Assembly: GCF_003431975.1 (NCBI RefSeq)
Contig: NZ_CP027116.1
Coordinates: 2,728,001-2,792,000, forward strand
Direction of reading: 5' to 3'
DNA from: Bacillus pumilus
GTDB taxonomy: Bacteria > Bacillota > Bacilli > Bacillales > Bacillaceae
Length of the DNA: 64,000 nt
The first letter of the stretch is position 1; the number at the start of each line of letters is the position of its first letter. The translations under genes and the position numbers were made by a program. The notes beneath the pieces were generated by a model. It had not been told where the DNA came from. It saw only the letters and a program-made list of their open reading frames with translations, and did not search any database. Shown here piece by piece: positions 28,228-37,626 of the stretch.

Positions 28228-28945
28228 TCTTTAGTTCTTTGGCATACGTGCGGCTGACAGGAATAATCGACCCGTCTGTCATATGCAGATTATACGTCGA
28301 ATTAAACCACGGCTGTACTTCCTTCATATGAGAGGTGTTTACGATATAGCTTCGATGAACCCTCATAAAGTAAGCCTCAGGGAGTTTCTTTTCAATGACC
28401 ACAAGCGGTTCTGTGACCTCGTACATGTGATCCTTTGTTTTCACAATCTTTTTTCCCTCACTGAGCCCTACATACATGATCTCTTCCACTTGCAGGATCA
28501 CAATGGAGTCGTCGACTGAGATGGCTAATTTTTGCTGTTGGGGGATTTTCTCGTCTGATAGCTGGTGCTCTTGCGTCTCAACAGATTTCCACTTTTTAAA
28601 CTTTTGGATCGTCTGCAAAAGCCGCTCTTCATCAAAAGGTTTTGTTAAATAATCAAGCGCACTCACCTCAAATGCCTTCAGCGCATATTGATCAAAGGCT
28701 GTGGCAAATACAATCGCTGGCGGATCAGACATCCGGTTAAGCCTTTTGGCAATATCAAATCCATTCTCACCAGATAAATCAATGTCCAAAAAGAGCAGGT
28801 CCGGCTTATGATCCACCATCCGATCAAAAGCAGATTCTATATTTTCTGCCTCCTCTATTTGAACATCCTCTTTCGTTCTGCGTAATAAGTATTTTAATTC
28901 GTCTCTTGCTAACACTTCATCATCTACGATTAATACGTTTATCAA
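28208..28945 (-). CDS. lytT: LytTR-family response regulator LytT
   Basis: 245-residue regulator paired with LytS. Receiver domain at 1-120 with acidic pocket D8/D9 (LIVDDEV), phospho-acceptor Asp in DLLFLDIDLSG (about 55), and the KPF motif near 102 (LDYLTKPFDEERL). LytTR DNA-binding domain from about 140 (ISVDDSIVILQVEEIMYV, then FMRVHRSYIVNTSHMKEV). Its ATG overlaps the lytS stop by four bases (ATGA). In B. subtilis LytST senses extracellular pyruvate and activates pftAB, the next genes downstream. Confidence 0.95.
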   Translation of the reverse strand: MINVLIVDDEVLARDELKYLLRRTKEDVQIEEAENIESAFDRMVDHKPDLLFLDIDLSGENGFDIAKRLNRMSDPPAIVFATAFDQYALKAFEVSALDYLTKPFDEERLLQTIQKFKKWKSVETQEHQLSDEKIPQQQKLAISVDDSIVILQVEEIMYVGLSEGKKIVKTKDHMYEVTEPLVVIEKKLPEAYFMRVHRSYIVNTSHMKEVQPWFNSTYNLHMTDGSIIPVSRTYAKELKKSLLLE

Positions 28946-30699
28946 CGAAAATCATCCTTTTTTACATAGTCCATTGGAATGCGAAATGAGATTTCAGTGC
29001 CTTGGCCGCTATGAATGGATAAAGCGGCCTGTCTGCCAAAAATGCCTCTTAACCGCTGATCTAAATTAAAAAGAGCCGTACCTGTTCCTTCTTTGGATTC
29101 AACAGGCGTTTTTAATAGCTGAGCCATCTTGTCATTCTCGATTCCCTGTCCATTATCCGTCACTTTCATATAGACATGCCCCTCTTTCATCAAAGCAGAA
29201 ACGACGACTTCACAACTCGTTTGATGTTTTGGAAAAGCGTGTCTCACTGCGTTTTCAACAAGCACCTGAAGCACAAAGGGCGGAATCATCACCTGCTCCA
29301 GCTCCTTTTCAATTTGAAACGCCACATGATATTTATCTGGAAACCTCGCTTGTTCCAGCGACAAATATGCTTCTACATGCTGAATTTCTTTATGCAGTGG
29401 AATGAGCAGCTGGCGTGCGCCTTGCAAATTGGATCGAAAATAAATGCTCAGTTGTAGCAGCAGTTTCCTAGCCATCTCTACATTCGTTCTGCACAAGACA
29501 GAGATAGTATTAATGGCGTTAAATAAGAAGTGCGGATTCACTTGCGCTTGAAGCGCTTTGATCTCTGCATCTTTTAGCAGGCGGCTTTGGGTTTCTGCCT
29601 CCCCAAGCTCAAGCTGTGTAGAAAACAGCATCGCCAAACCTTCTGCAAGCTCCTCTTCTACCCTGCTTAATCCGACTGGAGAGTTAAAGTACATTTTTAA
29701 CGTTCCGATCGTTTGACCATTGGAGGTGAGAGGCAGCACAATCGCCGCTTGAAGCGGGCAATGAGTGACTGAACAATTGATTTCATTTTTCGAATGCGCC
29801 TTCATAATCTTACCGCTCATCAATACTTGTTTTGACAGTCCTGTAATCAGGCTTTTCGAAGGAATATGATGATCTGTCCCGTCTCCAACATGTGCTAAAA
29901 TCTTTTCTGTATCGGTTAAGGAGACCGCATCTGTTTCTGTTAATCGATGAATGATCTCCGCCACACTTCTACACGATTGTTCATTTAACCCTTGTCTGAA
30001 AAAAGGCAGCGTTTGATCGGCAATCGAAAATACACGATGTGTCTGCATTGCCTTTGCCTGCTCTTCTTGCCGAATGACTGACTGTAAGATTGATAAAAAG
30101 ATAAAGCTGCCAATTCCATTCACAAAAATCATCGGCAAGGCAATGATGCTCACAAGCCCCCAAGCATCCGCAAATGGTCTCGCAAACAGAAGGATAATCA
30201 TCATCTGCAAGGATTCCATCGCCACACCAAAAAGGGCGGCTTGTCGAGGTGTCACCATTCGATTTTTCCGCTTAAATCTGCTGCCCACATAGCCTGCAAT
30301 CACACCGGCTAAAATGGAAGAAATTGCACAACTGAGTGCCGTGCTCCCTCCTAGTGAATAGCGATGAATGCCAGCTAAAAGTCCAGCGCCTATACCAACA
30401 AATGGACCACCTATCAATCCGCCCATTTCAATCCCCATAATTCTCGTATTGGCGATCGAGCTTGATGAGCCAAGATGATAGGAAAATTCATGATTCATCA
30501 CGATCTGCTGCTGTATTTCAATGCCTGTGTAATTGCTGACAATACTAAAAGAAGCAAAAATAAAGACAAGGACTGCCTTTTTCCGAAACCCTTCATTATG
30601 AAGCAATAGATTGCGAAAGCCCTTCACATGGGCAAGAACAAACCCTAAAATAACGATGATCCCGACACGCTCGATCATCATGATAATTAAATGAAGCAA
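28942..30699 (-). CDS. lytS: Sensor histidine kinase LytS
   Basis: Membrane sensor of the LytST pair. N-terminal 5TM-5TMR_LYT domain (about 1-205), with NYTGIEIQQQ, then MGGLIGGPFVGIGAGLLAGIHRY and LSCAISSILAGVIAGY. A GAF-like segment follows (about 215-360). The HisKA_7/LytS kinase core has the phosphorylated His in ALQAQVNPHFLFNAINTI (about 390-407), and HATPase motifs VLQVLVENAVRHAF and KVTDNGQGI. I prefer TTG at 30697-30699 (M-L-H-L-I-I) because GAGGTGA lies five bases upstream; GTG three codons earlier overlaps that site. 585 residues. Confidence 0.93.
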   Translation of the reverse strand: MLHLIIMMIERVGIIVILGFVLAHVKGFRNLLLHNEGFRKKAVLVFIFASFSIVSNYTGIEIQQQIVMNHEFSYHLGSSSSIANTRIMGIEMGGLIGGPFVGIGAGLLAGIHRYSLGGSTALSCAISSILAGVIAGYVGSRFKRKNRMVTPRQAALFGVAMESLQMMIILLFARPFADAWGLVSIIALPMIFVNGIGSFIFLSILQSVIRQEEQAKAMQTHRVFSIADQTLPFFRQGLNEQSCRSVAEIIHRLTETDAVSLTDTEKILAHVGDGTDHHIPSKSLITGLSKQVLMSGKIMKAHSKNEINCSVTHCPLQAAIVLPLTSNGQTIGTLKMYFNSPVGLSRVEEELAEGLAMLFSTQLELGEAETQSRLLKDAEIKALQAQVNPHFLFNAINTISVLCRTNVEMARKLLLQLSIYFRSNLQGARQLLIPLHKEIQHVEAYLSLEQARFPDKYHVAFQIEKELEQVMIPPFVLQVLVENAVRHAFPKHQTSCEVVVSALMKEGHVYMKVTDNGQGIENDKMAQLLKTPVESKEGTGTALFNLDQRLRGIFGRQAALSIHSGQGTEISFRIPMDYVKKDDFR

Positions 30700-30874
30700 A
30701 CCGGTCACCTCAATTGATGTATGTAATATCTACTGTCTTTCTATTCTATCATGTGCGGTCAATGTTCAAATATCTCTCAAATCTTTTCTTTATTGCCCTC
30801 ATCTTCTATTGTAAAATGAACTTGAGCCGTCACTTGCAATTGAAGGTAACACATACATAACAAGGGAGAAGATC

Positions 30875-31654
30875 ATGAAAGCCGTATTTTTCGATTTAGA
30901 TGATACTTTGCTTTGGGATGAAAAAAGCATTCACACAACTTTTCAGGAAACATGCCGCGAAGCGGAAAAGAAATATGGACTGAACCCCGAAACGTTTGAA
31001 CAGATTGTCCGTGAAGAAGCAAGGAAGCTGTACTCTTCCTATGAAACATATGATTATACTGTCATGATCGGAATTAATCCTTTCGAAGGACTATGGTCCA
31101 ATTTTAGTGAACCGATTAGCGAAGGCTTTCAAAAGCTGAACGCCCTTGCACCAGAGTATCGCAAAAACGCTTGGACCAATGGCTTAAAAGAAGCGGGAAT
31201 TGACGATGAGGCATTTGGACAATATTTAGCTGATTTCTTTGCAGCAGAGCGTAGAAAACGTCCATATGTGTATGAAGAAACGTATCCTGTTTTAGACCGC
31301 CTGAAAGGTAGCTACGAATTGCTCCTTTTAACAAACGGAGATCCTAGTCTTCAAAAGGAAAAGCTGGCAGGGGTTCCTGAGCTTGCACCTTATTTTAATG
31401 AAATTGTGATTTCAGGAGATTATGGGAAGGGTAAACCTGATCCTGGTATCTTTGAGCACTGCCTTCAGCTGTTAAACCTAACAAAAGACGATGTGATCAT
31501 GGTGGGAGACAATCCAAAAACAGATATTCTTGGGGCATCTCGCGCTGGCATTCAAACTGTCTGGATCAATCGCCATGGGAAAAAGAATGAAACAGATGTA
31601 ACGCCCGATTATGAAATTAAAGACTTACATGAGTTGTTTGATATATTAAAATAG
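30875..31654 (+). CDS. ysaA: HAD-superfamily hydrolase YsaA
   Basis: Cytoplasmic phosphatase-like protein of 259 residues. HAD motif [13 protein letters not shown] (about 5-16), motif II LLLTNGD near 148, motif [12 protein letters not shown] near 185, motif [18 protein letters not shown] near 208. An alpha-helical cap lies between I and II, as in subclass I. Substrate unknown; relatives act on small phosphate esters or deaminate-type intermediates. ATG preceded by AAGGGAG. Divergent from lytS, convergent with the chemoreceptor gene. Confidence 0.92.
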   Translation: MKAVFFDLDDTLLWDEKSIHTTFQETCREAEKKYGLNPETFEQIVREEARKLYSSYETYDYTVMIGINPFEGLWSNFSEPISEGFQKLNALAPEYRKNAWTNGLKEAGIDDEAFGQYLADFFAAERRKRPYVYEETYPVLDRLKGSYELLLLTNGDPSLQKEKLAGVPELAPYFNEIVISGDYGKGKPDPGIFEHCLQLLNLTKDDVIMVGDNPKTDILGASRAGIQTVWINRHGKKNETDVTPDYEIKDLHELFDILK

Positions 31655-31666
31655 ACCAAAAGAGAA

Positions 31667-31698
31667 AACACCCTTCTCCTGACGAGATAGGGTGCTTT
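31667..31698. terminator. Bidirectional terminator after ysaA
   Basis: Stem CACCCT plus TCTC against GAGA plus AGGGTG around 31671-31693. TTTTTATTTTT follows on the plus strand and TTTTCTCTTTT on the minus strand. Confidence 0.75.
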
Positions 31699-31711
31699 TT
31701 ATTTTTAGATA

Positions 31712-32632
31712 CTAAACAATTGCCGCTAGACTTTGCGCTTGCTGGTCTAAGCTGCGCGCTGCTTCTCCTACATTCATAAATTCTTCGCTTGCCTGCTTCA
31801 CAAGATCACGGTTTGTAAACACGGTTGTCTTGGCCCGGCTCGTTCCACTACTGACCTTCTCTACTTCTGTATGAATCGCCTTCACATATTGATCTACCTT
31901 GACGATCGCCTCTTTTGAATCAGTCGCAAGCTTTCGAATCTCTGCCGCTACCACACTAAATCCATTTCCATACGAACCTGCATGGGCAGCTTCAATCGCC
32001 GCATTTAATGCAAGAAGCTGGGTTTGTGAGGAAATGCTGTTAATGGTTGCAGCAATGGAACTGATGAACTCAACCTGCTCCGTTAATCCTTCTAGCAAGC
32101 TCATATTTTGATCTGTTTCGTTTGCTATATGATCAAAGGAGATATTGACTCTTTGACTATGCCGGATGCCCACTTCTGCACGCTCCATTAATTTCGCAGA
32201 CATCTCTTTTAAGTCGTCTACGACCTGTTTCATCGTGTTTTCTCTCTCTGTTATGTCTGTTGCGACTTTCACAATACCCACTATTTGTCCCTCTTCATTG
32301 CGGACAGGTGTATATGTCGCTTCAAGCCATAATCTGTCACCATTCTTCGCCATCCGCTGCACCTTTTCCTGAAAGACTTGACCCTCTTTCAAACGCTTCC
32401 AAAATATGTGATAGCTTGCATGTTCTGCGATATGCGGAGGACAGAACTGTCTATGTTTTAAACCAATCATCTCTTGTTTCGAATATCCCATGGCTTTTGC
32501 AAAAATATCATTGACCCATAGAACTTCGCCTGTCACATCAAATTCAATCATTGCCAATGAGTGCTCTAATGCACGAAGAACCGCTGATTCCTCCAATACT
32601 TGTGATGATAAAGTGTTTGTTGTTTGCATCAT
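31712..32632 (-). CDS. Soluble PAS-domain chemoreceptor (MCP signalling domain)
   Basis: 306 residues, no membrane span. N-terminal PAS domain (about 20-125: ALAMIEF-like [39 protein letters not shown], then the PAC part [20 protein letters not shown]). C-terminal MCP signalling domain from about 165, with the conserved hairpin tip around [20 protein letters not shown] and [12 protein letters not shown]. It is shorter than transmembrane receptors. Likely senses a cytoplasmic signal (redox, ligand or haem/flavin bound to PAS) and talks to CheA/CheW, or works outside chemotaxis. Start: the ATG at 32630-32632 lies ten bases after GGGGG; earlier starts overlap that site. B. subtilis has no such gene between ysaA and thrS as far as I recall. 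Confidence 0.85.
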   Translation of the reverse strand: MMQTTNTLSSQVLEESAVLRALEHSLAMIEFDVTGEVLWVNDIFAKAMGYSKQEMIGLKHRQFCPPHIAEHASYHIFWKRLKEGQVFQEKVQRMAKNGDRLWLEATYTPVRNEEGQIVGIVKVATDITERENTMKQVVDDLKEMSAKLMERAEVGIRHSQRVNISFDHIANETDQNMSLLEGLTEQVEFISSIAATINSISSQTQLLALNAAIEAAHAGSYGNGFSVVAAEIRKLATDSKEAIVKVDQYVKAIHTEVEKVSSGTSRAKTTVFTNRDLVKQASEEFMNVGEAARSLDQQAQSLAAIV

Positions 32633-32746
32633 CGCTTTCATTCCCCCAATTTGTCTCAAACCAATAGTACATACTTACCCATACTTTCGTACTATCTAAA
32701 CGTATCATTCAAGGAATTGGATCACCAGTGGAGAATTTTTTTCCAA

Positions 32747-32785
32747 AAGAAAAAGCCAGTGATCTCATAAGAAAGACCACTGACT
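32747..32785 (-). terminator. Terminator of thrS
   Basis: Stem AGTCAGTGGTCT / AGATCACTGGCT (32754-32785, two wobble or mismatch positions) followed by TTTTTCTTTT on the minus strand. Confidence 0.8.
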
Positions 32786-32800
32786 GCTTCATTGAGATGA

Positions 32801-34741
32801 TTATTTTTTCGCTTCTGCTACTGCATGTTTCACAAACGCTTCAAGATCCATTGTTTCTGAATCTTGCTCTCCGTATTTTCTTACATTGACTGCGCCATTT
32901 TCGGCTTCTTGATCTCCAACCACTAGCATGTACGGGATCTTTTGCATTTGCGCTTCTCTAATTTTGTATCCAATCTTTTCATCACGGCTGTCAAGCTCTA
33001 CACGAAGTCCTTCAAGCTGCAAACGTTCTTGTACTTTTTTCGCATAGTCTAAATGGACAGACGGTGAAACCGGGATGACTTGGAATTGTACAGGTGCCAG
33101 CCATGTTGGAAGAGCTCCTTTGTACTCTTCAATTAAGAAGGCAACAAAGCGTTCCATTGTAGAAACAACACCTCTATGAATGACGACTGGACGATGGTGC
33201 TTGCCATCTTCTCCGATATAGGTGAGATCGAAGCGCTCCGGAAGTAAGAAATCAAGCTGTACAGTAGACAACGTCTCTTCTTTTCCAAGAGCTGTCTTCA
33301 CTTGAACGTCTAGCTTCGGACCATAAAATGCCGCTTCGCCTTCTGCTTCATAATAGTCATGACCTAGCTCGTCCATTGCATCTTTTAGCATCGATTGCGC
33401 TTTATTCCACATCGCATCATCGTCGAAATACTTCTCAATATCTTCTGGATCACGGTAAGATAAGCGGAATGTGTAGTCATTCAAGCCAAAGTCTTGATAC
33501 ACTTCTTCGATGAGACGAACTGTACGAATGAACTCTTCTTTAATTTGATCTGGACGAACAAAGATATGTGCATCGTTTAAAGTCATCCCACGAACACGCT
33601 GAAGGCCGGATAAAGCACCTGACATTTCATAGCGGTGCATTGTACCAAGCTCTGCAATACGAATTGGTAATTCACGATAGCTATGCGGCTCGTTTTTGTA
33701 AATCATCATATGGTGTGGACAGTTCATCGGACGAAGAACAAGATCTTCATTGTCCATTTCCATCACAGGGAACATGTCTTCTTGATAATGCGCCCAGTGT
33801 CCTGAAGTTTTATACAAGTCGACATTCGCAAGAACTGGTGTATACACATGCTCATAACCAAGGCGTACTTCTTTATCGACAATGTAACGCTCAATGACGC
33901 GGCGGATCGTTGCGCCTTTTGGGAGCCAAAGCGGAAGACCTTGACCTACCTTTTGGGAGTTCGCAAACAGTTTCAGCTCTTTTCCTAGCTTACGGTGATC
34001 ACGTTCTTTCGCTTCTTCAAGTAGACGTAAATGCTCATTTAAATCTTCTTTGTTGAAGAAAGCTGTACCATAAATACGCTGAAGCATTTGATTGTTGCTG
34101 TCACCTCTCCAGTATGCACCTGCAAGGCTTAACAGCTTAAACTCTTTGATTTTCCCTGTTGATGGCAAGTGAATGCCGCGGCATAAGTCGAAGAATTCGC
34201 CTTGCTCATAAATCGTCACGGCTTCACCTTCTGGAATCGCCTCTAACAGCTCAAGCTTCAATTCATCACCAATCGTTTCAAAGCGCTTTTTCGCTTCTTC
34301 TCTTGATACTTCAATTCGCTCAATTGGCAGATTGCTGTTAATAATTTTCTTCATTTCTTTTTCAATCTTTGGTAAATCTTCAGGTGTGATGGCAACATCG
34401 ATGTCCACATCGTAGTAGAAGCCGTTTTCAATCACAGGTCCTACGCCAAACTGAACGTGATGCTCTTTTCCATAAAGACGTTTAATCGCCTGTGCTAGCA
34501 AATGCGCTGTGCTATGGCGCATAATGTCGAGTGCTTCTTCACTTTTATCTGTGATGATCTCGATTGTTCCACTTTCTAATAGCGGCGTACGCAGATCTAT
34601 TTCTTTACCGTTCAATTTACCGGCAAGCGCTTTTTTCTTTAGGCCTGGGCTAATTGATGCCGCGATGTCTTCTGTTGTAGCTGTTTTGTCAAACTCCTTG
34701 ACTGCTCCATCTGGAAATGTAAGTTGAATTTGTTCTGACAT
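32801..34741 (-). CDS. thrS: Threonyl-tRNA synthetase
   Basis: Charges tRNA-Thr and edits Ser-tRNA-Thr. 646 residues: TGS domain (1-63), editing domain (about 65-225, with [16 protein letters not shown] and the HxxxC-type [16 protein letters not shown]), class II catalytic core (about 270-535, motifs [42 protein letters not shown], and [15 protein letters not shown]), and anticodon-binding domain (about 545-640, [15 protein letters not shown]). Zinc ligands Cys in MNCPHH and two His downstream are present. Controlled by the T-box just upstream. Confidence 0.97.
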   Translation of the reverse strand: MSEQIQLTFPDGAVKEFDKTATTEDIAASISPGLKKKALAGKLNGKEIDLRTPLLESGTIEIITDKSEEALDIMRHSTAHLLAQAIKRLYGKEHHVQFGVGPVIENGFYYDVDIDVAITPEDLPKIEKEMKKIINSNLPIERIEVSREEAKKRFETIGDELKLELLEAIPEGEAVTIYEQGEFFDLCRGIHLPSTGKIKEFKLLSLAGAYWRGDSNNQMLQRIYGTAFFNKEDLNEHLRLLEEAKERDHRKLGKELKLFANSQKVGQGLPLWLPKGATIRRVIERYIVDKEVRLGYEHVYTPVLANVDLYKTSGHWAHYQEDMFPVMEMDNEDLVLRPMNCPHHMMIYKNEPHSYRELPIRIAELGTMHRYEMSGALSGLQRVRGMTLNDAHIFVRPDQIKEEFIRTVRLIEEVYQDFGLNDYTFRLSYRDPEDIEKYFDDDAMWNKAQSMLKDAMDELGHDYYEAEGEAAFYGPKLDVQVKTALGKEETLSTVQLDFLLPERFDLTYIGEDGKHHRPVVIHRGVVSTMERFVAFLIEEYKGALPTWLAPVQFQVIPVSPSVHLDYAKKVQERLQLEGLRVELDSRDEKIGYKIREAQMQKIPYMLVVGDQEAENGAVNVRKYGEQDSETMDLEAFVKHAVAEAKK

Positions 34742-34767
34742 CTCTGGTCACTCCTTTTTTTGGCAAT

Positions 34768-35046
34768 ATAAAAACCCCGCCCCCTGGAAAGGGACGAGGT
34801 TGAATAAACGGAATCGTGGTTCCACCCTTTTTCCCGTATTTGCAGCTTACGTTTTCATAAGCAAACACGGCTTGTAGTTCGATAACGGGAATCCCCGTCA
34901 GCCATTACTAAAACATTCACAGCTGATGTTCAAAGGTGGTAAAGCAAATGGTCCTCTACTAGGAAGCTTTCAGCCGCGGCTTCCCTCTCTGTAAGCGGGT
35001 GTTCATTTGTTCATGTCCTTATCAATACGGTCTCTGTATGAAGTTA
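34768..35046 (-). promoter_or_regulatory. T-box riboswitch of thrS (tRNA-Thr)
   Basis: T-box core GGGTGGAACCACG lies near 34815-34828. The terminator (34768-34801) has a GC-rich 11-base-pair stem followed by TTTTTATATT. The likely specifier ACC (Thr), followed by A, is at 34938-34940 in TTTACCACC. The leader fills the whole gap between thrS and its promoter. Confidence 0.93.
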
Positions 35047-35052
35047 CACCGT

Positions 35053-35081
35053 ATTATAAAACGTTTTTTCGTGAAAATCAA
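35053..35081 (-). promoter_or_regulatory. SigA promoter of thrS
   Basis: TTGATT (35076-35081) and TATAAT (35053-35058), 17-base spacer, minus strand. The -35 overlaps the last codons of ytxC. Confidence 0.82.
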
Positions 35082-35947
35082 GAAAGCTTTTCACTTTTCT
35101 GCTCCAAATGGTCATGTACGAATTGAACATTCTGTTCTTGAAATGAATGAGCTGGGAATACTTCGACCCTTTCTTGAAAAATATTTTGAATGGTCTGTAC
35201 CATCGAGTGACCCGTATCATTTGTAAATAGGTCAATCTTTTGCGGTGCGATGGAGACGAGTGGTGCAATTAGCTGCGAATCAATATACATTGGATGCTCT
35301 CTTACAAACTGTCTGTCTATGTATTGTTTTTGATCACGCTCAGAAGCGTAGCGAAATTCCCAAATCACCAGGCGGTCCTGATGCACAACATGTACTTTTT
35401 CGAGCTTCGGTTCTCTTGACATCACATAGTCTCGAAGCGATTGAATGAAGTTTTGATATTCTTGTTCCATTTTGTATTCTTCAATGGAGACTTCAACATA
35501 GTTCTTCAGCCTCCTGTCATACTCTGACAGCCTAAACGTCATAAATGAACCAATTGAAAAAATACCTTGTTGTAAAGAAATCGTCTCAAGCTCCTTTTTT
35601 AGCAGGGCTTCTCTTGACGGTTCTTGATGAATGCCGGGAATATCATCTAAATCCCCATTCATGATGCTGTGGGCAATTGAAAGAATTTGGTGCTGCTCTT
35701 CAGGATCTTTAAATAAATAGGTGTTTTCAAGAATGCTGCGCATACGCTCATTTTCTTTGCATTCCAAAAAAAAGTGAATCAGTAATGGCCGCACAATGGG
35801 CTCAAGTCCTTCTTCTGATTCCTTCGCCTCTATGAGAAGCCGGTCTTTCCCTTGTTGAATTGACATGTGATGCCGACTGTCCAAGTGTTCAGCAAGATGT
35901 AAAAAAGCGGCGGTATCATATTCATCTTCAAAGATTATTTCAAGCAT
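35078..35947 (-). CDS. ytxC: YtxC-family sporulation-related protein
   Basis: 289-residue soluble protein matching the YtxC family found in spore-forming Bacilli. It is charged and predicted mainly helical, with no recognisable catalytic motif. Start chosen at M-L-E-I-I-F-E-D (35945-35947) since GGGGGGAC lies four to six bases upstream; the seven-codon extension would cover that site. In B. subtilis it is expressed in sporulation; I found no clear SigE or SigG promoter in the short gap. It follows the terminator of ytxB. Confidence 0.82.
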   Translation of the reverse strand: MLEIIFEDEYDTAAFLHLAEHLDSRHHMSIQQGKDRLLIEAKESEEGLEPIVRPLLIHFFLECKENERMRSILENTYLFKDPEEQHQILSIAHSIMNGDLDDIPGIHQEPSREALLKKELETISLQQGIFSIGSFMTFRLSEYDRRLKNYVEVSIEEYKMEQEYQNFIQSLRDYVMSREPKLEKVHVVHQDRLVIWEFRYASERDQKQYIDRQFVREHPMYIDSQLIAPLVSIAPQKIDLFTNDTGHSMVQTIQNIFQERVEVFPAHSFQEQNVQFVHDHLEQKSEKLS

Positions 35948-35994
35948 GTTTGTCCCCCCTAACGACATCTGTTACATATATATGGGGAGAACAT

Positions 35995-36027
35995 AAAAAA
36001 TAGACGCCTAAAATAAATCAGGCATCT
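35995..36027 (-). terminator. Terminator after ytxB
   Basis: Stem AGATGCCT / AGGCGTCT (one G-T pair) at 36002-36027, then ATTTTTTATG on the minus strand. It overlaps the ytxB stop codon region. Confidence 0.8.
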
Positions 36028-36646
36028 TTCTTTTTAAAATGAGCGGAACTGAAATAAAGATTAGATAAATCAAACAGACGATCACCAAGGCGGCATAATT
36101 GCCGCTGACAAAGCTTGAGCCAAGAACATTTAATGCAACTGTGCCCGGTATTAAGCCTAAAAATGTGGCTGCCGCAAATGCGCGATAATTCGCACGTGAA
36201 GCCGCTGCCGCATAGCTGACAAAGTCAAAATGGATCGGCGCAATACGCAGTAACAAAATATAAAGAAACCCATGCTCCTGTATGCGGGACGTCACCGCTT
36301 TCAGTTTCCGGCTGCTTGATTCTCTGTCTTTCTTTTTTGCGCGAAAGGTTGAGGCAAGCAGGAAGGAGCATGTCGCCCCGGCAGTAGCACCAACGAGGGC
36401 ATAAATGGTCCCAAGGACACTGCCAAATGCCAAGCCCGCTGCCAGCGAAAAAACCGTAATAGGAACGAGAACAAACGGGCGAAAAAGAGATAAGAAAAGA
36501 AAAACAAAGGGTGCCAGCATCCCAAATTGAAGCACCCAATTCTTCACATCTTTCGGTGCCAGCTGAAGATGTTGTTTGTTCAGCCACCAAAGTAAAACAG
36601 CGAGACCTGCAATCACGAGAAAAAGTAGCCATTTTCTTTTGTTCAT
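36008..36646 (-). CDS. ytxB: TVP38/TMEM64 (VTT domain) membrane protein YtxB
   Basis: 212 residues with about five or six hydrophobic segments. The VTT/SNARE-associated motif is visible: FRPFVLVPITVFSLAAGLAFGSVLGTIYALVGATAGA (about 54-90), then the reentrant ILLLRIAPIHFDFVSYAAAASRANYRAFAAATFLGLIPG near 128-167. Family members include lipid scramblases; the substrate here is unknown. It follows dnaI by 33 bases and ends in a terminator, so it may share the dnaB-dnaI transcript. Confidence 0.88.
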   Translation of the reverse strand: MNKRKWLLFLVIAGLAVLLWWLNKQHLQLAPKDVKNWVLQFGMLAPFVFLFLSLFRPFVLVPITVFSLAAGLAFGSVLGTIYALVGATAGATCSFLLASTFRAKKKDRESSSRKLKAVTSRIQEHGFLYILLLRIAPIHFDFVSYAAAASRANYRAFAAATFLGLIPGTVALNVLGSSFVSGNYAALVIVCLIYLIFISVPLILKRKMPDLF

Positions 36647-36679
36647 TTCATTTGCTCCTCCTTCAGGTGATACACGCTT

Positions 36680-37615
36680 TTATAAATGACGGCGGTTTTC
36701 TCCTTCGAGCAAGACTGGCTCTGCTAAATAGAGAATCCGTTCCATTAAACGAGCCGCTTTAACCTCTTCTTTTTCCCCTCGCTGTGAGTACGTAAAGTGA
36801 TGTTTCAGTTCACTTGGTGTGAAATTAGAAGAGAAGAAAGTCGGCAGCTGCTCTGCCATACGGTATTGTAAGATCGTTCCGAGCAGTTCATCTCGAACCC
36901 AGCTTGTCATCGATTCTGCCCCAATATCATCAAGCATTAAAATAGGGGTGGATTTGACCATATTCAGCTTATCTTCCAGTGTATGATCGGCTAACGAATT
37001 TTTTAACTCTCTCACAAATTCAGGCACGTATACAAGGAGTGACGGGTATTCTTTCTCCGCTAGCTGCTGCGCAATAGCTGCCAAAATGTACGTTTTTCCA
37101 ACTCCAAATTTTCCGTGTAAATATAAGCCCTTCCCTTTACCAGTCTCATCATAGCTTTGCAGGAATTGACCTACTTTTTGAATGACTTCCTGTCTTCCTA
37201 CAACGTTCAGATCAGAAAACGTCGCTTGCAAGACATTTTGCGGAATGTACATGCTTTTCATGAGCTCTTGCTGTTTTTTCTGTCTGTCGAGCCGCAGCTT
37301 CACTGGGCAAGGGGAATATTCAATATCAATACTTTGACCTTTGATCACAAGCTTCGGGTGATATCCGTCTAAAATGGCGTTGACGTTCTCTTCATCTAAG
37401 CAATATGAGCATCCCTTCGACTGCTGCACATATTCAAAGAGACGATTCAAGCTACGATTGATCATGTCTTCGTGTATTTCATCTTGATGCTCCTGTAAAA
37501 AGGCTCTCACATCTTCATCAGATAACACACTTTCTTTAATCTGATTGTATCTTACACGAAAATCCACCCGTCCTTTTAGCTGTTCAAATGAACGACCGAT
37601 CGGTTTCATCTCCAT
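36680..37615 (-). CDS. dnaI: Helicase loader DnaI
   Basis: AAA+ ATPase that loads the replicative helicase DnaC at oriC and at restart. 311 residues: an N-terminal helicase-binding domain (1-~120) with a zinc site (CSYCLDEENVN ... SPCP), then the AAA+ core with Walker A GKFGVGKTYILAA (about 163-175), Walker B PILMLDDIGAES (about 224) and sensor FFSSNFTPSEL. It starts 11 bases after dnaB. Confidence 0.96.
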   Translation of the reverse strand: MEMKPIGRSFEQLKGRVDFRVRYNQIKESVLSDEDVRAFLQEHQDEIHEDMINRSLNRLFEYVQQSKGCSYCLDEENVNAILDGYHPKLVIKGQSIDIEYSPCPVKLRLDRQKKQQELMKSMYIPQNVLQATFSDLNVVGRQEVIQKVGQFLQSYDETGKGKGLYLHGKFGVGKTYILAAIAQQLAEKEYPSLLVYVPEFVRELKNSLADHTLEDKLNMVKSTPILMLDDIGAESMTSWVRDELLGTILQYRMAEQLPTFFSSNFTPSELKHHFTYSQRGEKEEVKAARLMERILYLAEPVLLEGENRRHL

Positions 37616-37626
37616 CTCACCTCACA

